This document shows positions 56,966-64,000 of a stretch of DNA of 64,000 nucleotides, one piece after another. This stretch comes from Castor canadensis (taxonomy: Eukaryota; Chordata; Mammalia; Rodentia; Castoridae). A program made the translations under genes and the position numbers. The notes below the pieces were generated by a model. That model did no database searches, had not been told where the DNA came from, and saw only the letters and a program-made list of their open reading frames with translations. Every line of letters starts with the position of its first letter. The first letter of the stretch is position 1. The DNA is taken from the NCBI RefSeq assembly GCF_047511655.1, contig NC_133400.1:1493001-1557000 (forward strand), written 5' to 3'.

Positions 56966-57060
56966 GAGCAAGGGCTGGTGGAGTGGCTCAACCTCCAGTG
57001 GTAGCAAGTGTGAGGCCCTGAGTTCAAACCCCAGGACCGCAAAAAAAAAAAAAAAAAAAA
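56966..57060 (+). mobile_element. ID-like SINE with poly(A) tail
   Basis: AGGGCTGGTGGAGTGGCTCAACC, then GTGGTAGCAAGTGTGAGGCCC with a small internal rearrangement, TGAGTTCAAACCCCAGGACCGC and an A20 tail at 57041-57060. The long pure poly(A) suggests this is one of the younger insertions in the window. Confidence 0.93.
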
Positions 57061-57379
57061 GACTCCAGTTTGACCGTGAGCAAGTGAAGCAAGTGAGATG
57101 GTCTGTATGTTGCCGACTTGACTCGCTGTCTTATCTTGGATTTTTTTTCAGTCAATGACCGAGGGGGATCACTCGTTCATTCTCACTCTGCTGACCTTTT
57201 CATGCTACACACTGGGGCTTCCAACTCACAAACAGACTGCATCCCTCCATTTCCTTAGGTGTCTTCACTTTCCTTCCTGCTATTGGTCCCAGACATCTTT
57301 TGTCAGGTTTACTTGAGCTCAAGTTGCATGGCATCTCTGTGGAACAGGATTTAGGTGTCCAGCGTTATTTCTGGCACTG
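57061..57379. other. intergenic, nothing recognised
   Basis: T-rich sequence between the SINE and the antisense LINE-1; may include unrecognised LINE-1 sequence. Confidence 0.45.
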
Positions 57380-57762
57380 AGGAGTGTACTGATCTGTGGG
57401 TGTTCTTGTGACCAGCAACTCTGCCACGTCCACTTGTTGCATTTAGTCTGTCTGAGGGTTTCTGTAGATTTCTGCCAAATGTATACATCCATGTCACCTG
57501 CAATCACTGACGGTTTCTCTTCGGGCTTTCCACTTTCCTCATCTTATCCCAGTGGCTGGCTAGTTCCTCCCATCTGTGTTGCACACCCATGGGGCTTGGC
57601 AGCCTTACCTGTCACATCTCAGGAGAGGGCTGTCCACATCCACAGTTAAGGGACCTTTGAGCAGATTAAAGAAGTTCCTGTCTATTCCTAGTTTACTAAC
57701 AGTTCTCTTAATTGTCATTGGGTGAATTTTTTACTTTTCTGCTTTATTAAGATAACCACATG
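57380..57762 (-). mobile_element. LINE-1 ORF2, antisense, first part
   Basis: GAGGGTTTCTGTAGATTTCTGCC, TATACATCCATGTCACCTGCAATCACTGACGG, CTGGCTAGTTCCTCCC, then AGTTCCTGTCTATTCCTAGTTTACTAAC and TTATTAAGATAACCACATG are reverse-complement ORF2 reverse-transcriptase segments. It is interrupted at 57763 by a B1 element. Confidence 0.83.
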
Positions 57763-57885
57763 TGAGCCGGATGTGATGGTGCACACTTCTAATCCCAGCA
57801 CATGGGAGGCAGAGGTAGGAGGAGCTCAAGTTCAAGGCCAGCCTGGAGCTACACAGTGAGACCCTGTCTCAAAAACAAACAAAAA
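57763..57885 (+). mobile_element. B1 SINE inserted in LINE-1, without the internal duplication
   Basis: GCCGGATGTGATGGTGCACAC, CTAATCCCAGCACATGGGAGGC, AGTTCAAGGCCAGCCTGGAGC, TACACAGTGAGACCCTGTCTC and a CAAACAAAAA tail. The short distance between CCAGCCTGG and CTACACAG shows it lacks the 29-bp internal duplication of the common mouse B1, like older B1 (proto-B1) forms. Confidence 0.92.
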
Positions 57886-57940
57886 GGCTTTGTTAATGTG
57901 ATGAATCACATTGGTTTTTAAAATATGACACCAAATTTTC
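57886..57940 (-). mobile_element. LINE-1 ORF2, antisense, short continuation
   Basis: CTTTGTTAATGTGATGAATCACATTGG is the reverse complement of the LINE-1 ORF2 segment that follows the part left of the B1 insertion, so the two were contiguous before the B1 landed. Confidence 0.8.
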
Positions 57941-58199
57941 AGGCTTGAACCCAACCCAACCTGGTCTGAACCCAGCCTGCTCATGGATTGTATGGGATGC
58001 TCACGGGCAACCCTGGACTAGAGCTTTCACTGAAATACCCGTCAGGCTTTGGCGTCGAGGTTGTGTTGCCTCATGAAATGGAAACTGAGCTGTTGTTGTA
58101 TGAAGAGTGTAAATGGATGTCGTTCTTGCTTCAACAGCTGGAGACGCTTGCCAGTGAAGTGCAGGCAGAGCTCAGAGATTTTCTTCTGTGACAAGACTA
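57941..58199. other. unassigned block between LINE-1 pieces
   Basis: Contains a 67-codon open frame on the plus strand (57988-58191; peptide with CKWMSFLLQQLETLASEVQA). It may be 5' sequence of the LINE-1-like element that follows on the plus strand, or another repeat. I do not recognise it. Confidence 0.4.
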
Positions 58200-58735
58200 A
58201 GTGACAGATAAGACTTCATAAGAAGAGAATGAGAAAGCATCAGTAATATCGCATACCATAAGACGTGCAGGTAGAGGATGTAAGGATGGGTACTGAAAGC
58301 TGCTGAAAAGTGGGAGGTGGTGGGAGGTAAAGGGGTGAGGGAGAGCAATGGAAGGGGTTGAATGGCAAAAAGTAAAGCACACCACCGTGGGGACACTTGA
58401 GACACCCCTTTGAACATCAACTTAAATATTAATAAGGAAAACCAGGCCTGTGAAATAGGCACAGTGTGTGTGTGTGTTGGGGGTGGTGGTGCAGGAAAGG
58501 GGGAAGAAGGTGGATGGACTTCGTATACCTCTATGAAACAGAACTAAGAAACCTCTCGCAATTGCTTTAAGTGGGGCAGGGAGGGGGCTGACGGGGAGAC
58601 GATGGGGCAAGGTAACCAATGTACAATATAAGTCTAATCAGAATTGTCACTACGATTTCCCCGTCTCCGACAATGACAATAGCCTAATAAAAATGTTACA
58701 TATCTATACATATATATATATATATATATATATGA
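58200..58735 (+). mobile_element. LINE-1 3' end (probable), copy 2, with (TA)n tail
   Basis: Sister copy of 1300-1692: GGTACTGAAAGCTGCTG, CACCCCTTTGAACATC, AGTGGGGCAGGGAGGGGGC, GTAACCAATGTACAATATAAG, AATAAAAATG. The copy extends further 5' than copy 1 (58200-58284) and carries a short TG run at 58467-58478 and a (TA)n tail. It is inserted in the opposite orientation within the antisense LINE-1. Confidence 0.68.
58706..58732. repeat. (TA)n microsatellite
   Basis: About 12 uninterrupted TA units following the AATAAAAATG end of the adjoining element; likely evolved from its A-rich tail. Confidence 0.95.
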
Positions 58736-58834
58736 AGACTTCCTAATGATGGGAGCCACTAAGATGCTCCATTTCTCCCAGCACTGGTTTTAGAAGTTGG
58801 CGCTTCCCTAATGACATCGCTTCATCTACCCTTT

Positions 58835-59450
58835 CCAGCTCCGTGTTTTTGGAAGTGTCATGGTTCACGACCCGAGGGTCTGTGGTGCTCCTTGTGGTGG
58901 TCACGTGTGTCTGCTTTGCTTCTGGTCTGGCTGTACCAGGGGTTTACCAACTGCAATGACCTTTTCCAAGAACCGGCTTGGGTTTTGTTGGTTGATTGTA
59001 CTCTACTCTACCTTTTGTTTTCCATCTCTCAAGTTTCTGCTTGTCTTTAAATTTTCCTGTAAGCACAGCTTTCGATGCGTTCATTCCACAAGTTTTGATT
59101 GACACATCATTCTGTCACTCAAAAGTACTTCACATGTCCGTTTTTCATTTCTTGACCTACAGGTTATTTACAAGTGTGTCTACTTGATATTGCTTATGAA
59201 GTTTTATCTTAATCCCGTTTGCTTTGAGACTATCCTGTGTGCCATCCCAATCCCGTGACCTCAGCTGAGACTTCCTTTATGGTTTGGCATGTGGCTGATT
59301 CTGATAAAGGTCCAAAGAGCACTTGAAACGCAAGTGTCCGCTCAGGCTGCTGACTCTGGCGTTCCACACACGGTACTGGGTTCGGGTGTTCTACGTCCAT
59401 ATGGATTTTTACCCACTGGGTTTCTAAATGTTTGTCATTGGTACTGAACT
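58835..59450 (-). mobile_element. LINE-1 ORF2, antisense, last part
   Basis: CCAGGGGTTTACCAACTGCAATGACC, TTTTCCAAGAACCGGCTTGGG, TTTCTGCTTGTCTTTAAATTTTCC, AAGCACAGCTTTCGATGCG, GGTTATTTACAAGTGTG and a TATGGATTTTTACCCACTGGG stretch follow the reverse-complement ORF2 order, upstream of the parts at 57380-57940. Inactive. Confidence 0.85.
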
Positions 59451-60407
59451 TAAAATCTTAAAACTGAGGTCTTGAAATTCCACCCCACTGTAGGTGGTCC
59501 ATCCTTCCTCTCCTGGTCTGGGGTCTTTGGTGTCCTGTGTGCCTGGACGTGGGTTTTTTTACTGTTCTGTCCACTCGAGGTGGGTTCTATTCTCTGGATC
59601 CTTTTCATACCCTCTCTCCTGCTCTCCATTCTCTCCTGGATTCTTGTCCAGACATGTTTCATAGACTTTCTACTCTCTGCCTCGGGTCCTTCCCCTACCA
59701 CCTCCATCTCCTGGGGCTCAACCCGCCTCAGGTGAACCTCTGGGAAGGTGAACCCTCTCCTCAGCCACCTTCAGAGGTGGCCAGTCTCCCACCTGGCTGA
59801 CACAGAACCTGTCATGCTTAACATGTTAGGGAGATGCCCACCCCTTGTTTCCACACCTCGGAGATCCACTGACCAGCCCAGGAATCCCGATGGGTTGGAC
59901 ACGGACAGAGGCATGATAGTTTGGGACAGCAACTCTGAACTCCTTAGAAACAGCACTGAGCCCCATATTCTCAGTCAGTAAGCACAACTGTATTGGTGTT
60001 TCCCAAACCCCACTAACATGACTGCCAGAACAGTACAGAGAACCAGACCAGGCACTGCAGGCTACGTGCGATTCAAACCACCTCTCGCACCTCTATCTGG
60101 AACTATTTTCACTGCCTTTCAAAACACTTGGATGCTGAGGCATACCCCTGGGTACGACTGTCCCCCAGGCCTCCTGGGTGCACCTTCCTGAAGCCAGTGC
60201 ATTTGTAAGAGGATGCAAAGTCACACAGCTGGGATGGAATTAGCTTTACTTTCAAGAATTCCTGCAACACTGGAGTGGGACTCCAACTGCCCCAGGGGAT
60301 GTTACAGTGACTGCAGGGAGGGTCCCAGGGTTGATTCCCCAGCAGCACAAGCACCCCACCCAGAATGGGGCGCCTGGGGGGGAACCAGGCAATAGCACTG
60401 AAGCTGT
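59451..60407. other. intergenic gap between LINE-1 and BANP 3' end
   Basis: CT-rich 59480-59740, remainder mixed. No element was recognised. Any BANP termination-associated sequence would lie in the right half. Confidence 0.5.
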
Positions 60408-60898
60408 GTGCTCATAAATACAACTTTATTTCATTAGAAATGCATAATTACAGTGTGTGGGAACATTCCCCTAGAAAAGTAGGTAAGCAACATTTCCATC
60501 AAAATCATTAGCTGTCTTCTGCAAACACCTGTCTTCACGACACTGAACAGAGCACACAGCAAAAGGCTTCTGCTACTCCACTGGCATTTTTTTTTTTCAA
60601 TTTTCTCTTTTGTTATAAACACCATAGCAAATTAAAAAAAGCTGTTAAACAAAATATTGTAGTTCTTGTTTTCCCGAGTGTACTCAAAGCACTCTGCACT
60701 GTGCTTCTCCTCCGGGACACCAGCAGCACAACTCAACCCTGGAGACCTCAGGGACGGCTGGGATCCTCCCCGTTGAGGAGGCTTTCAACGCATCACAGAA
60801 CTCACACGGTCGCCCAACTTGAAGCGTGGGAACAGGGCACGTGGAGCCAGGGCAGGACTGCTCGTGGTGCCAGGCAGCTCAGTGCTGGTGGCCCTGCT
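60408..60898 (-). other. BANP: BANP 3' untranslated region
   Basis: This is the sequence from the BANP stop codon to about 20 nt past the AATAAA signal on the minus strand. It is roughly 490 nt long, becomes AT-rich towards its distal end, contains a T-run on the plus strand at about 60588-60598, and has no recognisable SINE or LINE inside it. The exact cleavage position is inferred from the signal and could be off by tens of bases. Confidence 0.75.
60425..60430 (-). promoter_or_regulatory. BANP: BANP polyadenylation signal AATAAA
   Basis: The plus strand reads TTTATT, giving AATAAA on the minus strand, about 470 nt downstream of the BANP stop codon. It is the first canonical signal after an AT-rich UTR end, and GT-containing sequence follows. 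This makes it the best candidate for the BANP 3' end processing signal. Confidence 0.75.
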
Positions 60899-60970
60899 TC
60901 ACTGGATCTGGATCGCTCCATGTTCGAGCTGCATTTCAGGCTGCAGGGTGGGCTGCAGGGCATCAGCCGT
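60899..60970 (-). CDS. BANP: BANP, last coding exon with stop codon
   Basis: Minus-strand exon of 72 nt: 23 residues (TADALQPTLQPEMQLEHGAI then QIQ) and a TGA stop at 60899-60901. The acceptor CTCTTTGCAG ends at 60971. The exon is phase 0, so the junction with the upstream exon reads ...AAAQ|TADALQP without interruption. The Gln-rich end with the EMQLEHGAIQIQ tail is the recognisable C-terminus of BANP. The frame is intact with no disabling change, which argues for a functional gene and against a processed pseudogene; the intron between the two exons also excludes a retrocopy. It is followed by the 3'UTR at about 60408-60898. Confidence 0.93.
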   Translation of the reverse strand, partial: TADALQPTLQPEMQLEHGAIQIQ

Positions 60971-62820
60971 CTGCAAAGAGGGAGAAAGGAGGCTTTTCTA
61001 GAAAAATACCCACCAGTGTGTATCTAGGTCACTCACCTATCATAGAGTATGGTGACTTTCACACACAAAGAAGACGACACACACATCAGAGCTCTGGGGT
61101 TGCAAGGTTACACAGTGGGACGTGATCTGACATTCTTTTCTTTGTGGTACTGGGGACTGAACTCAGGGCCCCGCACTTGCTAGGAAGCGCTCTACTACTT
61201 GAGCCACCCCTAGTCCTACACTGCCTGGATATGAAACTCCAGGCCCCTGGTGCTCCGCGGCAATGCTTGGACAAGCGTGGCCCATGTCAACCCCTCACAC
61301 GTGCAAACCTGGGCTGCTCCACTGATTTTCTGTTCTCACCTCCAGGGTGTCCTGGGAGTAACTGGGGTCAGTTAACATCACGTCCTTCCCCTGACACTCA
61401 CCTAGAATCTCAGGTGTCATGTCACCCGCTACCAAAATCTAATGTTAAAAAAAAAAAAAAAAATCATTTCAGGGGCAGCTACCTTTTCTCTTTTGAGGAC
61501 ACAATCCTAATCAATGACCTATGGACAACAGAAAGACTTTAGGTAAAGGACTGGGTTTCCAATCCTCTACCTTGGCCATTCCGAGTGTGGTCCCAGTGCA
61601 GGAATTGTCCTGGGTTTCTGTATGAACCCAGGAGGCCGACCTGAAGAGCAGGGCACAGCCACTGTGCAGGAGGAGGCCAGAGATGCCACAGAGCCACCAC
61701 AGGCAGAAGTCTCCAACATATCACAGTCTAATGCTGTGCTTTTCAAAGAAAAATGACTCTCCACATCCGTTTCCTTAAAAGACGGGGCTTCCCGTTTGGA
61801 AAGAAGGATGCAGCGTGGGTACCAGCCACACTACCTGAAGCCCTGTGCATGGCTGGGCAGGAATAACAAGAAGGAATAAACCTGTACCAGAGACCAGGTG
61901 GCTCCATGAGTCTGGCTGAGCAGACTATGAGGGAGATCAAGCTGAGGGAGCAGCCATGGAGGCCACAGGCAGCCATGGCTGAGGCCTGCAGACCAGGAGA
62001 CCTTTGCAGGCCAGAGTTTCCCCGGGAAACCTGACCAAGGCATTCCAGGGAGGGAGCCCACAGTTCCCTATCTCCCCACTGCCTGCCTGGACAGCTCTGT
62101 AAGCACCTCCAGTGCCTGGAGCATTGTGGCCTCATAGGTCCTACAAGAAGCACTGATCACAGCTGATCAGGAGCAGAGTCCAGTGCTCAAAGCCTGACGA
62201 CCAGAGGCTGCTTGTGCACTTTTGGCGGCCTTGCCAAGCAGGCTCATAACACCTGGGGGAAAGGCGGAGGTGCGATGAGGAAGGTAGCAGACCTAGCCAT
62301 GCACAGACCTGAGGCTTCCTGGGTCTTTTGACATCCTTACACTGGTCAGAGGCAGGTACTCTACAACCCGCTCTGGGAAAGTGGTTGAGACTGGGCTGAG
62401 ATCACAGAAGCCCACAGTCCCTGGCTTGCAGGAGAGCTGACCTGTAGCCCTCCCCACACAGGGGTGTGACCCTCTCCAGGAGGGGCATCAAACTCAGGGA
62501 AACAGGGTCTGGCCCCCAGGAGAAGCCCTGAGGCGGGGAAGGCAGGGCAGAGCTTAGTTCTTGCAACTGGACTTACAGATAAACATTTCCAAAAGGTGCG
62601 TGTATCAAGAATTGGCTCAAAATCTGGAATTGGGTCAGTTCTAACCTGTCATGCTTTCACAGAATGCCCTCATGCCTCCGTCTACCTGACATGCACTAGT
62701 TAAGGCTTCCTTGCCTCCAGGAGAAAGTCAGGTAGGAGTCCCAAGCTCAGAGTGCACATTGCGAGGACAGCAGAATGGGGCTGCCTGTGACCAGCATCCT
62801 TCGGGGAAGCAAGGACTCAC
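60971..62820 (-). other. BANP: BANP last intron
   Basis: Intron between the two BANP coding exons, about 1.85 kb, with GT (62820-62819) and AG (60972-60971) ends on the minus strand. It contains an ID-like SINE at 61142-61217 in the same orientation as the gene and an A-run on the plus strand at about 61446-61462. No additional exon with convincing splice sites was seen. The 136-codon open frame at 61743-62153 on the minus strand has no recognisable protein content. Confidence 0.85.
61142..61217 (-). mobile_element. ID-like SINE in BANP last intron
   Basis: TGTGGTACTGGGGACTGAACTCAGGGCC, CTTGCTAGGAAGCGCTCTACTACTTGAGCCACCCC is the reverse complement of the window's common ID-like SINE (words GGACTGAACTCAGGG and GCTCTACTACTTGAGCC). 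It has the same orientation as BANP. Confidence 0.9.
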
Positions 62821-62964
62821 CTGTGCCGCAGCTGTGTGGTCACTCACGGGTGCTAACTGGACGTACTGCACCTGGATATCACTGCCCTGGAGAGGTGAGC
62901 CATCCACTCCTGCTGCAGTAGGGTCTGAAGAAGCCACGGCTATCAACTGAGCGCCCTGCAGCAC
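62821..62964 (-). CDS. BANP: BANP, penultimate coding exon (partial gene)
   Basis: Read on the minus strand, this 144-nt exon encodes 48 residues in phase 0, starting VLQGAQLIAVASSDP and continuing through SDIQVQYVQLAPVSDH to end in AAAQ. I recognise this as the C-terminal part of BANP/SMAR1, a nuclear-matrix-associated BEN-domain protein. Family knowledge: BANP binds unmethylated CGCG-containing promoter motifs and interacts with p53 and chromatin repressors. The BEN domain is not in this window. The exon is preceded by a pyrimidine-rich acceptor ending in CAG (AG at 62965-62966) and followed by a GTGAGT donor (from 62820 leftwards). It joins in frame to the exon at 60899-60970 across an intron of about 1.85 kb. 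Upstream exons lie beyond the right edge; I saw none in 62967-64000. The identification rests on memory of the human protein, without alignment. Confidence 0.93.
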
Positions 62965-64000
62965 CTGGGGGAACAAAGCCAGGCCGGTCTGTGCAGCTCG
63001 GGCCAGCAGAGCAGCAAACACTCATCCTGCTGGATGAACAACAGCAGCGGTGGCCCAGGCCCACAGCAAGGCCTTGGGTGCCATGTGGTCTCACTGTCAG
63101 CTGCAGAAGGACGTGTAGCCTACCGAGTGTATATTCAAGTTCAATAGAGTCCACATGCTGCATTCACACCCCGCCTCCCTTAGACCTCTATGGCACAGAA
63201 ATGTGAGGTTTCCAAGCCTTACACAAAAGCAGATCACAAGCCAGAGCTTCAAAAGAGTGAGCCAAAGGCCACTACCACCCTTGGTAGTACCAAAGTGGTA
63301 CTTACTACCATTAAGAATCAGGCGATCCCATGTCCTCCAGCACACAGGCAAGTTAAAACACATACAGGAGTGTCCTGAGGGGACAGAATACCCAGGAGGT
63401 CACCACCATGCAGGTGCCTGTTCCATCTTTCTTACTCTGATGACCAGGACTCTGCTCCAGCATGGGTGTGGAAGATGAGGAAGAGTGGTCCCAGCTCCCA
63501 TGAGCTCCCTGCACCCAGGCCCACGGCACTCGAAATCCACTGCTGCTCAGACAACTGGCAAGGAGGCACTGGGCAGACAAGACAGGGCCCCTTGTTCTAC
63601 CGTGCAGTCACACAAGGAACAGCCCGTGCACAGAGCACCTCAGAGAGGGAGCGCATGTGCAGGAGGCCCCCCACACTGTGCAGAAAGAGCCTGGGAGCAG
63701 CGGTGCCTCACTCACCCCCGTGTGCTGCTAAAGGCGGTTACACTTTAAACAATGCTAACTTGTCCTGTCAGAAGACATGCGCCTTAAGTTGAGTGCAGAG
63801 AATCCTTTATGCTACATGCTGGGCTCACAGATCAAATCTGCTGCCTGAGTCTCTACAGCTGTGAGCTGACTGGTTTTTACATGAGTTTTAGTGATTGAAA
63901 AACCCTTTTAAGTTTGTGAATGCCCGAGGAAAAAAATCAGAAGAATGTTTCTGACACATGAACTTCTTGTGGTTTGACTGTGGCTGGTCCCTCTGAAGCT
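62965..64000 (-). other. BANP: BANP intron, partial, no exon seen
   Basis: Sequence upstream (in BANP sense) of the penultimate exon, running to the window edge. I see neither a BANP-like peptide nor an identifiable repeat here. It is therefore most simply part of the preceding intron, with the next exon outside the window. Confidence 0.7.

Noticed and set aside
61743..62153. 136-codon minus-strand frame inside the BANP last intron
   Set aside because: No splice sites in frame with BANP and no recognisable content; intronic chance frame.
62965..63021. Upstream open extension (LFPQ and preceding residues) of the BANP penultimate exon
   Set aside because: The sequence left of VLQGAQ is a pyrimidine-rich acceptor and intron; the open frame is coincidental.
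1..64000. CRISPR arrays, phage, plasmid or bacterial operons
   Set aside because: Spliced exons, SINEs, LINE-1 and MaLR LTRs show mammalian nuclear DNA; no regularly spaced repeat-spacer structure is present.

Overview
The window is ordinary mammalian nuclear DNA, mostly non-coding. It is most likely from a rodent of the beaver/kangaroo-rat group (Castorimorpha), with beaver the best guess. The reasons are the interspersed repeats: many tRNA-derived ID-like SINEs with the phrase GAGTTCAAACCCCAGTACC, composites of these with 7SL-derived B1 units, rodent-type MaLR LTRs (an ORR1/MT-like copy at 40690-40980), and LINE-1 pieces. The species call is inference. No operons, ribosome-binding sites, CRISPR arrays or other prokaryotic features are present.

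The only protein gene I can name is at the right end on the minus strand. Two exons (62821-62964 and 60899-60970) encode the C-terminus of BANP (BTG3-associated nuclear protein, SMAR1). Both have consensus splice sites, the reading frame is continuous across the junction, and the last exon carries the stop codon. A short 3'UTR follows, with an AATAAA signal near 60425-60430. The rest of BANP lies to the right of the window. Everything left of about 60.4 kb is therefore the intergenic region downstream of BANP. By human synteny (16q24.2, recalled) this would be the long gene-poor interval between BANP and ZNF469.

Layout: 0.8-1.1 kb CCAT-type simple repeat; 1.3-1.7 kb a probable LINE-1 3' end that has a sister copy at 58.2-58.7 kb; 2.3-9.2 kb scattered SINEs and an old LINE-1 piece; 9.4-9.8 kb an MLT1-like LTR; 12.8-13.2 kb a LINE-1 tail; 14.8-24.3 kb SINEs, MIRs, MLT1-like LTRs and an antisense LINE-1; 26.0-26.9 kb a LINE-1 and a composite SINE; 31.1-33.6 kb a LINE-1 split by an ID element with a GGAA/GGGA microsatellite of about 290 bp; 39.6-42.3 kb an ID element, a LINE-1 3' end and three LTRs; 44.2-44.8 kb a LINE-1 tail split by a SINE, then a MIR; 48.2 kb a small GTCATGG minisatellite; 55.1-55.4 kb a three-unit SINE; 56.7-59.5 kb a nest of SINEs and LINE-1 pieces in both orientations; then the BANP end.

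Almost all open reading frames here, including those over 200 codons, are chance or repeat-derived. Several repeat-free stretches look like candidate conserved regulatory elements. Two stretches look weakly coding (27.1-27.4 kb plus, 49.75-49.84 kb minus). I found no convincing new biological system. The most unusual items are the three-unit SINE, the nested retroelements, an 18-bp perfect palindrome inside a homeodomain-site-rich block at 46.4 kb, and the unassigned candidate exon at 49.8 kb.
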